From an uncultured Draconibacterium sp. (GTDB lineage Bacteria; Bacteroidota; Bacteroidia; Bacteroidales; Prolixibacteraceae), in contig NZ_CAJXYQ010000003.1 in the NCBI RefSeq assembly GCF_913063105.1, forward strand, positions 310,001 through 374,000: a DNA stretch of 64,000 nucleotides, written 5' to 3'. Below are positions 28,632 through 37,097 of this stretch, one piece after another. Made by a program: the position numbers and the translations under genes. The notes below the pieces were generated by a model that saw nothing but the letters and a program-made list of their open reading frames with translations, did not search any database and was not told the DNA's origin. The stretch's first letter is position 1, and the number at the start of each line of letters is the position of its first letter.

Positions 28632-30276
28632 ATGAAAAAAATTATTATTTTCTTTTTATTGATTTTAAATGTATTAATAGTAAATGCTCAAGAACAATGC
28701 TTAACCACGTCACCTGAGCCTCCCCAATGGATTTATAATAAATCAGCAAGATCCTTATTGACTATTCGATCATACTCATTGAATATTTTGTCCATATTGT
28801 GAGGAGTAGTAGTGGTCAAGGTTTTGATACAGGAATTTTATCAACAATTGTAAACTCATTAAATAGTAATTATTCGGATGCTGATATCCAGTTTTCGTTG
28901 TTAGGATCAGAATTTATTGATAATGACTATTATTATGTGAATTTTAGTGGAAAAGAAAATCAGCTTTTCGGTGTTAATTCACATTGCGAAGCCATTGATA
29001 TCTATGTTCTTGGCGAGTCAACAAATTGGATAGCGGCAGGAATGGCAGATGACATCCCTTCAACTGCATTAATTATCCATGGCGATTATTATGATACATC
29101 AAGTTTGCCTCATGAAATGGGCATTGTTTAGGCCTTTATCATACTCATCACGGGACTATGAATGAGGGAGGTGGTGATCTTGATCAATGTGCCGAATTAG
29201 TTAATGGTGATAATTCCTTGACATGCGGTGATTATATTGAAGATACCGCTGCTGATCCCAACGTATGGTCAAGTAGCAGTTGTACTTATACAGGAACTGG
29301 TACGGATGCAAATGGTGATGAATATTCACCTGATGCCTCTAATCTTATGTCATATGCATATAAACCTTGCCGGAGTTTATTCTCTGAATTGCAAATAGAA
29401 CGAATGAAAGATTTTATAGATAATACAACAATTCTTCAAAATGTATTTCATTCGACTATCTCTGGCCCCTCCCTAGTCTGCTCTTCTGGCACATTTACCG
29501 TCAACAATCCACCTGACGGCACCACCGTTACCTGGAATGAATCAAGAAACCTCACTGAAGACCCGCTGAACCCTGGAACTTTTACCGCTATTGGTTCAGG
29601 AGCAGGATGGGTTGAGGCAATCCTAACCACTACTGGTTGTGGGGAAATAACTTTGCCACGGAAAAATATTTGGGTAGGCACGGAGGAGGCCACGGTGTTC
29701 AGCCCTTTCGATTTAAACCAAAATGCCTATAACTGGTATTTAACAACAGGAACTCCGTTTGAATTTAGAGCCAGTTTACCACACCCTTCGGATGATGCTG
29801 CAGATTATATTTGGACTGTTTGGGATCAGCAACAGCAAATAATGACTTTGTGTCCTTCGGGTACAGGTGGCTATTTTGTTGCCAGTCATGAAGGATATTA
29901 CACTGTGAATCTTAAGTTCAATAATGGATGTGGATGGGGAGATATTAAATCTCAGGATTTTTATTTTATCCAAAGTGGTAGTTTAATGCTTCAAATGAGT
30001 CCCAATCCAACCAGTGGCGAGACTATTGTAAGTATTGAGCCTGAAGTTAGCGAAGACGAAACTCTAAAATCAGCCTCAAGCGAAACAATTTTCGATGAGA
30101 ATGCCGAGTGGGCTCTTGAAGTATATGATAATGTTCAGAGTCTGAAGCTTAAAAAACAAAAACTAAAAGGTAAAAGCACAACCATTAGTACCCAAGGCTG
30201 GAAAGAGGGCGTTTATATGGTGCGTGTAAAATACAAGGATGATATACTTACCGGTAAGCTGGTGGTGAAGAAATAG
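28632..30276 (+). pseudogene. Frameshifted pappalysin-type M43 metalloprotease with T9SS sorting domain
   Basis: Three frames join into one protein. The first (from ATG 28632) gives a signal peptide ending in Val-Asn-Ala-Gln and the start of the catalytic domain, and stops at about 28798. The T run at 28786-28789 lacks one T relative to the expected Ile-Phe-Val-His-Ile-Val. The second frame (28799-29131) continues the catalytic domain to His-Glu-Met-Gly and then shifts, because one C is missing after 29122. Restoring it gives HEMGHCLGLYHTHHGT, the zinc motif of M43 (HExxHxxGxxH). The third frame (to 30276) holds the rest of the domain, an Ig/PKD-like module (ISGPSLVCSSG...) and a type A sorting domain. 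It could be true decay or two assembly errors in homopolymer-like sites. Confidence 0.85.
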
Positions 30277-30312
30277 GATTCAGTTTACAGTCTCAGTAGT
30301 TAGTAGTTTTTT

Positions 30313-30352
30313 AGACCTTCAAGGTTTTTAAAACCTTGAAGGTCTTTTTTTT
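30313..30352 (+). terminator. Rho-independent terminator after the M43 gene
   Basis: GACCTTCAAGGTTT and AAACCTTGAAGGTC form a perfect 14-bp stem with a 3-base loop, followed by eight T residues. It lies about 37 bp after the stop codon. The palindrome also carries the ACCTTCAAGGTTTTTAAAACCTTG core often met in Bacteroidota spacers. Confidence 0.9.
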
Positions 30353-30380
30353 GGAACTAATCGTAAGATGCTGAAATATA

Positions 30381-30663
30381 GGCTCGCGCAAATCTGCGGC
30401 TAGTAACTTTTTCCGTAGGATTGCCAGCTGTAAATCAGCGGGAGCTTACCCGAGGCGTAGGTTTTACCCCTGCAACTCAGCGAGAGCCAACTTTTTTCGT
30501 CAGAAATGCTCTTGCAAATCAGCGAGAGAGGAATTTTTACAAAAGATTGACTCCTGCAGTTGTGCGACTGCTAACTTTCTATGCCGGGTAGGCTCCTGCA
30601 ACTTTGCAACGGGCAACTTTTGCACAAAAAAATAGCGGCGCAATTTTGCGGGAAGTTGTTCTC
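30381..30663. repeat. Degenerate ~42-bp tandem repeats (about seven units)
   Basis: Seven units of 41-44 bp follow one another. The shared core is (G)CTCCTGCAA-n(2-5)-GCGA-n-GAGC, then AACTTTTT and a variable tail. Several units contain a small central dyad of the type CGCAAATCTGCG, GCTGTAAATCAGC or TGCAACTTTGCA. No open frame runs through it and it is not a CRISPR: the repeats diverge and no constant spacer length exists. The function is unknown. It lies just after the decayed protease gene. Confidence 0.7.
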
Positions 30664-30670
30664 TGCTGTA

Positions 30671-30700
30671 ACAGATTCTTCGCTGCGCTCAGAATGACAT
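30671..30700. repeat. REP-like intergenic element ('HSERSEES' type)
   Basis: The sequence ACAGATTCTTCGCTGCGCTC followed by AGAATGACAT has dyad arms ATTCT/AGAAT around a GC-rich core. Read in the other strand it translates into the well-known false peptide His-Ser-Glu-Arg-Ser-Glu-Glu-Ser often annotated in Bacteroidota. A related element is at 58140-58172. A low-complexity CAATAACCAAT stretch follows up to about 30770. Confidence 0.65.
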
Positions 30701-30766
30701 TGTCGAATATCCAATAACCAATGATCAATAATCAATAACCAACGATTCAGCATCCATTATCCAGCA

Positions 30767-32218
30767 TCAAAACATCGGACTTATAATATGTGCGAGCGAT
30801 TCGCGTACTTTGAAAAACAGCGAGCGTTTACGCCATTCCCTGTATTTTATTTCACGGCAATTCTTCATGTCCGACAGGAAGTGCTCTTCCAACTCATCCG
30901 CGAATTCTTTCTGGTAAATAAAAGCGTTGGCCTCAAAATTGGTTTCAAAACTTCGGAAGTCGAAATTGCTTGTTCCAACACTTGAAATATGATCATCGAC
31001 CAAAAGGTATTTACTATGGATAAAGCCATTTTGATAGAAAAAGATACGAACGCCGGCCTCCAATAATTCCTCGACATAAGAGAAAGAACACCATTTTGAA
31101 ATGGTGGCATCCGATTTTTCGGGAATGATAATTCGAACATCAACCTGGCTGAGAGCAGCGGTTTTTAGGGCGGTAATTAAATCCTGCGGAGGCATCAGGT
31201 AAGGCGTAACCAGGTATACTTTTTTATGTGCCCCGGCAATGGCAGCAAAAAAACCTTGTTCGATACTTTTCCAGCTGTAATCGGGGCCGCTGGCCGAAAC
31301 CTGAACCGGAACTCCCGGCGCATCAGAAAGCGGAGGGAAATACCGGTAACCGTAAAGGTTTTGTTTGGTTATAAAATACCAGTCGGCAGCAAAAATAACC
31401 TGCAGGGTTGTTGCAGCATCGCCATTTATTTGCAGGTGAGTGTCGCGCCAGGCCCCTATACCATTAAGTCCTTCAAGGTAGCGGTCGGCAATATTTACCC
31501 CGCCAATAAAGCCCGTTTTTCCATCAATAACAATAATTTTACGGTGGTTGCGGTAGTTTACCCGCGATGTAAAACGTGGAAACCGAACCTCCATAAATGG
31601 GTGAATTTCGATGTTGTTTGCCTGAAAAGTTTTGAAAAAGCGCCTGGATAGCCCCCAGCTGCCAACATCGTCAATTATAATGCGTACTTCAACACCTTCG
31701 TTGCGTTTTTTTATCAGTAAATTTTTTAGGCGGTTGCCAATTTTGTCATCCTCAAAAATGTAATATTCAAGGTGAATATGGTGACGGGCCTGCTCAATGG
31801 CATAAAATATATTTTCGAATGTTTCTTCTCCGTCTTTTAACAGTTTAAGGGTGTTGCCCGTGGTTAGCAACGAGTCGGAATTGTTTAACAGTAACCGAAT
31901 AAGTTGCGCCTGATTGTTAAGGCCTGCTTTTGAAATGAGTTGTTTCTGTTCGATATTTTTAAGTTGTTCTGTACTCAACCGGCGCAGCTCTTTGAGGCTT
32001 TTAATGCCCCGCCGCGAAAACATTTTGCGCTTCCGGTATTCCTGCCCGAAAACCAGGTAAAAAACCACACCAAAAATGGGGAGCAGAATAAGTACCAGAA
32101 TCCAGGCTGCAGTTTTAAAAGGCGAGCGTTTTTCCAGAATAATCATGAGCGCAACAGGAATAGCTGTGAGCAGAAAAATAAAATAAAACCAGTTCCAGAA
32201 TTGACTCCAATCAAACAT
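30767..32218 (-). CDS. cls: Cardiolipin synthase (PLD family)
   Basis: From the ATG at 32218 the protein has 483 residues. The longer frame (to 32320) would overlap the divergent gene, and the hydrophobic N-terminus begins right after this ATG. Two membrane helices (about 8-28 and 36-58) are followed by two phospholipase D HKD motifs: H-x-K-x4-D in NHRKIIVIDGKTGFIGG (about 235) and IHSKYLLVDDHISSVGTSN (about 400). Cls joins two phosphatidylglycerols, or PG and a partner, into cardiolipin at the inner membrane. It is divergent from the small lipoprotein gene, with 82 bp between the starts. Confidence 0.92.
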   Translation of the reverse strand: MFDWSQFWNWFYFIFLLTAIPVALMIILEKRSPFKTAAWILVLILLPIFGVVFYLVFGQEYRKRKMFSRRGIKSLKELRRLSTEQLKNIEQKQLISKAGLNNQAQLIRLLLNNSDSLLTTGNTLKLLKDGEETFENIFYAIEQARHHIHLEYYIFEDDKIGNRLKNLLIKKRNEGVEVRIIIDDVGSWGLSRRFFKTFQANNIEIHPFMEVRFPRFTSRVNYRNHRKIIVIDGKTGFIGGVNIADRYLEGLNGIGAWRDTHLQINGDAATTLQVIFAADWYFITKQNLYGYRYFPPLSDAPGVPVQVSASGPDYSWKSIEQGFFAAIAGAHKKVYLVTPYLMPPQDLITALKTAALSQVDVRIIIPEKSDATISKWCSFSYVEELLEAGVRIFFYQNGFIHSKYLLVDDHISSVGTSNFDFRSFETNFEANAFIYQKEFADELEEHFLSDMKNCREIKYREWRKRSLFFKVRESLAHIISPMF

Positions 32219-32300
32219 ATTTTGTAATTTGTTAGGGTAAATTTCCAAATTTATTTGAGTAAAAACAATATTTGCATAATTTTCGTAGTTACAGGTAGAG

Positions 32301-32732
32301 ATGAAAAAATTAACAAACATATTTCTTTGGGCTATTACTGGTAGTTTCTTGCTTATTTACGCATGTTCAGGTACAAAAAATAGTGCCAAATCAGAAAAAT
32401 CGAGCATTGAGGTAAGTGCTGAGGATAGTGTTGAGTACGACGTTGAAACGTTTAATGCAAAATTTGATATGTGGTACGAACGGCAAAACACTTCGGCCGC
32501 ATACCGCACGCAAACCTACTACGAAAACTGGAACAGGCAATATGTTTCTGCCTGGAATGCAAAATGCGCAACGGCATCGTCAAGCTGGACCTTTGAACCC
32601 GTGGTAGGTTACAATCCAACAGAAGATTACGGCTTTGAAATGAACCATAAGCTGTTTTACTATTTTATGTACGTTGAGAATGTGCTAAAAGTAAAAATTA
32701 TCCCGGGTGGGCCTAAGCTCACTTTTTATTAG
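32301..32732 (+). CDS. Small Bacteroidota lipoprotein (probably DUF6146)
   Basis: The 143-residue protein has a signal peptide with lipobox Ile-Tyr-Ala-Cys (Cys22), so it is a lipoprotein. The mature part is acidic at first, then aromatic (MWYERQN, QTYYENWNRQYVSAWN, FYYFMYVENVLKVKIIPGGPKL). This arrangement resembles the small DUF6146 family found across Bacteroidota, from memory and not verified. The function is unknown. Its last 14 bp overlap the convergent ribD gene. Confidence 0.75.
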   Translation: MKKLTNIFLWAITGSFLLIYACSGTKNSAKSEKSSIEVSAEDSVEYDVETFNAKFDMWYERQNTSAAYRTQTYYENWNRQYVSAWNAKCATASSSWTFEPVVGYNPTEDYGFEMNHKLFYYFMYVENVLKVKIIPGGPKLTFY

Positions 32733-33780
32733 TGGCATTGCTTACAAGCAAAAGTGTGTCGTTGCCCAATTGTGAGCGTACGCCTTGTAAATGATTTATC
32801 TCCGGTGCTTTTATGCCTCTGCCAAATGTTTTATTGCCGGTATAAATGTGGGCTTCATCCCATAAATCTTCAGTTATAAAACTGTTTAATAGCTGCCTTC
32901 CTCCCTCAACAATTAGCGATAATACGTTTTTCTGGTGCAACACATTCATTAGTTGTGGCAGAATATTTTCCGAAAAATCAATTTTAACATAGCTTGTTTT
33001 TTCTTCAACCCGGTTTTTAATTCCGTTAATAATAAGCGTATCGCTTGCGTTATCAAACAGGTGCAGTGTTTTTTCCAGTCGTAAATTACGATCAATAACT
33101 ATACGCAGCGGATTTTTTCCACTGCAATGCCGCACCGTTAGCGAGGGGTTGTCTTTTTCGGCCGTGTTGGTACCAACCAGAATGGCATCTTCGGCAGCCC
33201 TCATTTTATGCACGCTAAGCAAGGCTTCAGAACCGGTTATCCAGGTAGGTTCTCCGTAAGTTTCCTCCTTGCGGTCGATATCAATAAAGCCATCGGTAGT
33301 TTGTGCCCACTTAAGTAAAATATACGGGCGCTTCTTCCGGTGAAAAGTAAAAAAACGTCGGTTTAGCTCGTCGCATTCTTTTTTTAATACTCCTGTTTTC
33401 ACCTCAAGGCCGGCTTTGCGAAGTTTTTCAATCCCCTTACCGGCCACCTCGGCAAACGGATCGATACTGCCAATTACAACCTTTGGTATTTGTTTTCTGA
33501 TAATCAGGTCGGAGCAGGGAGGGGTTAACCCAAAATGGGCACAGGGTTCTAACGAAACATAAATGGTACTTGATTTTAGTTGTTCCGGGTTGTCAACCGC
33601 ATTTATGGCATTCACTTCTGCATGCGCCTGGCCATATTTTTGATGATATCCTTCGCCAATAACTTGCCCCTGGTAAACAATAACGCAGCCAACCATTGGA
33701 TTTGGCGAAACAGCACCTGACCCTTTTTTAGCCAGTTGGATGCAACGGGCCATGTATTTTTCGTCGGTTGTCATTTTCAA
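32719..33780 (-). CDS. ribD: Bifunctional riboflavin deaminase-reductase
   Basis: The 353-residue RibD performs two successive steps of riboflavin synthesis. The N-terminal deaminase has the zinc motif with HAEVNAI (about 53-59) and PCAHFGLTPPC (about 80-90), where His and two Cys bind zinc and Glu is catalytic. The C-terminal NADPH-dependent reductase has ILVGTNTAEKDNPSLTVR (about 197-214) and VEGGRQLLNSF (about 295). The start at 33780 faces prmC across 34 bp. With ribF (35799-36734) nearby, it marks the local riboflavin/FAD genes, though they are not in one operon. Confidence 0.95.
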   Translation of the reverse strand: MKMTTDEKYMARCIQLAKKGSGAVSPNPMVGCVIVYQGQVIGEGYHQKYGQAHAEVNAINAVDNPEQLKSSTIYVSLEPCAHFGLTPPCSDLIIRKQIPKVVIGSIDPFAEVAGKGIEKLRKAGLEVKTGVLKKECDELNRRFFTFHRKKRPYILLKWAQTTDGFIDIDRKEETYGEPTWITGSEALLSVHKMRAAEDAILVGTNTAEKDNPSLTVRHCSGKNPLRIVIDRNLRLEKTLHLFDNASDTLIINGIKNRVEEKTSYVKIDFSENILPQLMNVLHQKNVLSLIVEGGRQLLNSFITEDLWDEAHIYTGNKTFGRGIKAPEINHLQGVRSQLGNDTLLLVSNATNKK

Positions 33781-33814
33781 GGAAAAACTAAATTTGCAGC
33801 AACAAAAGTAAACA

Positions 33815-34654
33815 ATGCAACAAACTATTCAATATATCCGAACAGAATTGGAAGGGATTTACCCCGAAAGCGAGATTCTGGGGTTTACAAAGCTACTATT
33901 CGACCAGGTGCTTGGATTTTCTTACACACAAATGATTTTGGCTAAAACACGTATGTTGGAGCAAGAGGATGTCAAAAAAATTAAAACCATTGTTAGCCGA
34001 CTGAAAAACCACGAACCTATTCAATATATTTTAGGTGCAACAGAATTTTACGGATTACAACTGGAGCTTGAACCCGGAGTTTTAATTCCACGGCCCGAAA
34101 CGGAAGAGCTGGTGCAGTGGGTGTGCCAAACCCAATTGCCAAAACAGGCACGTGTACTCGATATTGGAACCGGTAGCGGGTGTATTGCCCTGGCTATAAA
34201 AAACGAAATACCCGATGCCGAAGTTTGGGCGGTTGACAAGTCGGAAAAAGCTATGGAGCTTGCCGCAAAAAATGCGAAAACAAATAATCTGCAGCTACAT
34301 TTTAAACAGACAGATATATTAAACTGGCAGGAAGAGCATTGGCCACAGTTTGATGTTGTGCTGAGCAATCCTCCGTATGTTCGCGAAAGCGAGAAAGCAC
34401 AAATGCAGGCCAATGTGCTGGAGCACGAACCCGAGTTGGCCTTGTTTGTGAGCGATAACGATCCGTTGTTGTTTTATCGCACCATTGCGCAGTTTGCTAA
34501 AGACCACTTAAAAAACGGTGGCTTACTGTTTTTCGAAATTAACGAGAGTTTTGGCGAAGAAATGGTGAACCTGGTTAAGTCGTTGGGATTTAGTTCGGTA
34601 GAATTAAGACGGGATTTGGAAAATAAAAATCGGATGTTGCGGTGCAGAAAATAA
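33815..34654 (+). CDS. prmC: Release factor glutamine methyltransferase
   Basis: The 279-residue PrmC/HemK methylates the Gln of the GGQ motif in peptide-chain release factors, using S-adenosylmethionine. An N-terminal helical domain (about 1-85) ends with IQYILGATEFYGL. The AdoMet motif is VLDIGTGSGCIALAI (about 112-126), and the catalytic substrate-binding motif is SNPPYVRES (about 183-191). The length is typical. It is divergent from ribD with 34 bp between starts, so promoters overlap. Confidence 0.95.
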   Translation: MQQTIQYIRTELEGIYPESEILGFTKLLFDQVLGFSYTQMILAKTRMLEQEDVKKIKTIVSRLKNHEPIQYILGATEFYGLQLELEPGVLIPRPETEELVQWVCQTQLPKQARVLDIGTGSGCIALAIKNEIPDAEVWAVDKSEKAMELAAKNAKTNNLQLHFKQTDILNWQEEHWPQFDVVLSNPPYVRESEKAQMQANVLEHEPELALFVSDNDPLLFYRTIAQFAKDHLKNGGLLFFEINESFGEEMVNLVKSLGFSSVELRRDLENKNRMLRCRK

Positions 34655-34737
34655 TACCGGACAGTATCAGTAAAAGCATTTTTTATCGTTTATTAATTCG
34701 AACGATTTTTTATCTTGTATTCGTGTAAACAAAAGCT

Positions 34738-35802
34738 GTGAAAAAAGTTATCCTTAAAATACTGCTACTTTTTAATTTTTTAGCATGTAGTGCATTGGTT
34801 GTATCCTACCTGTCGGTACATATTCCACCGGATGTTTTCTGGATTCCATCTCTATTTGGTTTGGCTTATCCGTTTCTTTTGGGGGCTAACCTCGCGTTCG
34901 TACTGTTTTGGTTGCTGTTTAAACCCCGCTATGCGCTTTTGTCGTTAATTGTTGTAGCTGTTGGCTGGGGGTTTGTTACCCGCTTTTACCAGGTAAAAGG
35001 CAAAAGTAGTACCGAGGCAGCTATTAAAGTAGTTTCGTATAACGTAAAACATTTTGTGGCTGATGGCACGGGCAATCAGAAAGAAAATGCGAAAGAGATT
35101 ATTACATTTTTAGCCGGGCAGGATGCCGATATTATTTGTTTGCAGGAAGCACGTTTGCGCCGAAACAATATTTTTAACCTGGCACAAACCGTTAAAGACC
35201 TCGAATCGATTAAACACTACCAGTTTGCGCGTTCCAGCACAAGTTACGGCTCGGTAACAATGACCCGCTATCCTATTGTAAATATGGGCGAAATTAGGTT
35301 TGAAGACTCCCGGAACATTACCATTTATACCGATGTGTTGATTGATTTTGATACCGTTCGCATTTTTAATATCCATCTGCAATCGTACCTGATTGATCCT
35401 GATAAGTATTCAATAATTGAGTCGCCGGGCTTAAACGAAGAGAAAGACCTGGATGAGGTGAGAGAGATGGGAGCCAAATTTAAGGATGCGTTTCAGCTGC
35501 GGGCAAGGCAGGTGCGCGAAATCAGAAAATACATTGACGAATCGCCCCATAATGTCATCCTTTGTGGCGATTTTAATGATACACCCGCTTCGTTTTCGTA
35601 CCGCAATTTAAGCAATGGATTAAGCGATGCTTTTGTTCAATCGGGGCAGGGAATTGGGCGTACCTACATTGGCAAATTGCCATCGTTTCGTATTGATTAT
35701 ATTATGCACGGTGATGCTTTTGAATCGTTTGATTTTGAAACGTTGGATTACCGGAAATCAGACCATTTGCCCGTTAGCTGCAAGCTGAGAAAAATCAATT
35801 AA
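34738..35802 (+). CDS. Membrane-anchored endonuclease/exonuclease/phosphatase family protein
   Basis: The 354-residue protein starts with GTG at 34738. Three hydrophobic segments (about 5-25, 35-58, 65-82) anchor a C-terminal EEP-fold domain (about 95-352). Its metal and catalytic residues are visible: Asn in SYNVKHF, Glu in CLQEARL (about 140), Asp and Asn in CGDFNDTP (about 278), and Asp-His in SDHLPVS (about 341). The family includes nucleases, phosphodiesterases and sphingomyelinase-like enzymes; the active domain probably faces one side of the inner membrane. The substrate is unknown. The end overlaps convergent ribF by 4 bp. Confidence 0.85.
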   Translation: MKKVILKILLLFNFLACSALVVSYLSVHIPPDVFWIPSLFGLAYPFLLGANLAFVLFWLLFKPRYALLSLIVVAVGWGFVTRFYQVKGKSSTEAAIKVVSYNVKHFVADGTGNQKENAKEIITFLAGQDADIICLQEARLRRNNIFNLAQTVKDLESIKHYQFARSSTSYGSVTMTRYPIVNMGEIRFEDSRNITIYTDVLIDFDTVRIFNIHLQSYLIDPDKYSIIESPGLNEEKDLDEVREMGAKFKDAFQLRARQVREIRKYIDESPHNVILCGDFNDTPASFSYRNLSNGLSDAFVQSGQGIGRTYIGKLPSFRIDYIMHGDAFESFDFETLDYRKSDHLPVSCKLRKIN

Positions 35803-36734
35803 AGCGATAGCAGCAGTTCTTGCGCCACTTCCTTATCTGTTTTTAGTTGTTCAACCAAGGCATCAACTCCCGCAAACTTTTTCTCTTCACGTATTTTGTC
35901 AATAAAAACAAGTGTGATGCTTTTGCCGTAAATGTTTTCAGCAAAATCAAAAATATTTACTTCAATGCTGCGGTTGTCGGCGTTGTTATTAAAAGTGGGG
36001 CGGGTTCCAATGTTTAACATTCCCTTGTACTGTTTGTCGTCAATTTCAATTAAAACTGCATAAACACCGTATCCGGGAATAATTTTGTATTTGTCTGAGG
36101 CTTCAATATTTGCAGTGGGGAATCCTAATTTTCGACCCAGCTGTTTGCCGTTAACCACCGTGCCGTGCAAGGTAAAGCGGTAGCCCAAATATTGATTGGC
36201 TTTTGCAATAGCACCGGTTTCAAGCGCTGCCCGTATTTTTGTTGAGCTTACTTTGTCGGTTTCTACTGATAAGGCTTCAGTTCGGTGTACTTTAAAACCG
36301 TATTTCTCAGCACATTTTTGGAGGTATTCGTATCCGCCTTCGCGGTTTTTCCCAAACCGATGATCGTAGCCCACAACCAAACAATAGGTGTGTATTTTTT
36401 CCACCAAAATGGTTTTTACAAAATCGGTATAGCTTAGGGCTGCAAACGCTTCGTTAAAAGGATAAATAATCAGGTGATCGACACCAAATTGCTCAAACAG
36501 TTTAATTTTTTCGTTTTTTGTTGTAAGCAAACGCAGGCTTGTTTCGTTGGGTGCGGTAACAATGCGCGGATGAGGGTAAAAGGTAAAGATTACCGTTTCG
36601 CCGTTTTCGTTGCTGGCTAATTCTTTTAACTGGTTAATAACCAGTTGGTGCCCTTTGTGCAAACCATCGAAAGTACCAATGGTTACCACAGGGTTTCGGG
36701 CCTTAAAATCATCAAGCGAAAAATGTATCTTCAC
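35799..36734 (-). CDS. ribF: Bifunctional riboflavin kinase / FAD synthetase
   Basis: The 311-residue RibF makes FMN from riboflavin and then FAD. The N-terminal nucleotidyltransferase has GTFDGLHKGHQLV (about 22-34, with the HxGH-like motif) and VGYDHRFGKNREGG (about 122-135). The C-terminal flavokinase has GKQLGRKLGFPTANIE (about 197-212, with the conserved PTAN) and later GMLNIGTRPTF and EVNIFDF. It stands alone on the minus strand, with a 363-bp spacer upstream. Confidence 0.95.
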   Translation of the reverse strand: MKIHFSLDDFKARNPVVTIGTFDGLHKGHQLVINQLKELASNENGETVIFTFYPHPRIVTAPNETSLRLLTTKNEKIKLFEQFGVDHLIIYPFNEAFAALSYTDFVKTILVEKIHTYCLVVGYDHRFGKNREGGYEYLQKCAEKYGFKVHRTEALSVETDKVSSTKIRAALETGAIAKANQYLGYRFTLHGTVVNGKQLGRKLGFPTANIEASDKYKIIPGYGVYAVLIEIDDKQYKGMLNIGTRPTFNNNADNRSIEVNIFDFAENIYGKSITLVFIDKIREEKKFAGVDALVEQLKTDKEVAQELLLSL

Positions 36735-37097
36735 AATAGTAATGGTAAAAAATGTTTTGCGTTACAAACCTATTGAAAATTTTAAATCTATTAAAGGCGG
36801 TAGCTCTAATCCGATTAAAATAATGAAAAGTATAATGCAATTTCTGAGTTATAGGCAAAAAATAAAGCAAGTCAGAGGCTGATGAGTTAAATGCGCTTAA
36901 ACCGTTTCAATGCATCAGAAAGCATAAAAATTGTTATTTTCTTAAAATGCTATTTTCGATGTATTCAAAATTGTTAATTTTACGGCCTTTATATGAAATG
37001 GGTGCACTGTTTACATATAGTGCAATTAAAACTGAAAACTCATTTTTTCTGTAGATAAACCGGTTTATGATACCATTTGGTAATCAATTGAAATGAT
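36735..37097. other. Divergent intergenic region (363 bp) between ribF and a TlpA-like gene
   Basis: AT-rich, no gene-like frame. A dyad GCACT-n10-AGTGC lies at about 37003-37022. I looked for an FMN riboswitch before ribF and did not see its conserved blocks (AGGGGCRGGG, GGTCAGGC types) on the minus strand. The promoters for both flanking genes must lie here but cannot be fixed by eye. Confidence 0.4.

Noticed and set aside
30381..30663. Possible CRISPR array
   Set aside because: Repeat units differ strongly, no constant repeat/unique spacer alternation exists and no cas genes are near.
30571..30753. 60-codon minus-strand frame containing His-Ser-Glu-Arg-Ser-Glu-Glu-Ser
   Set aside because: The peptide is the well-known false translation of a REP-like intergenic element, not a gene.
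36735..37097. FMN riboswitch upstream of ribF
   Set aside because: The conserved sequence blocks of the FMN element were not found on the minus strand.
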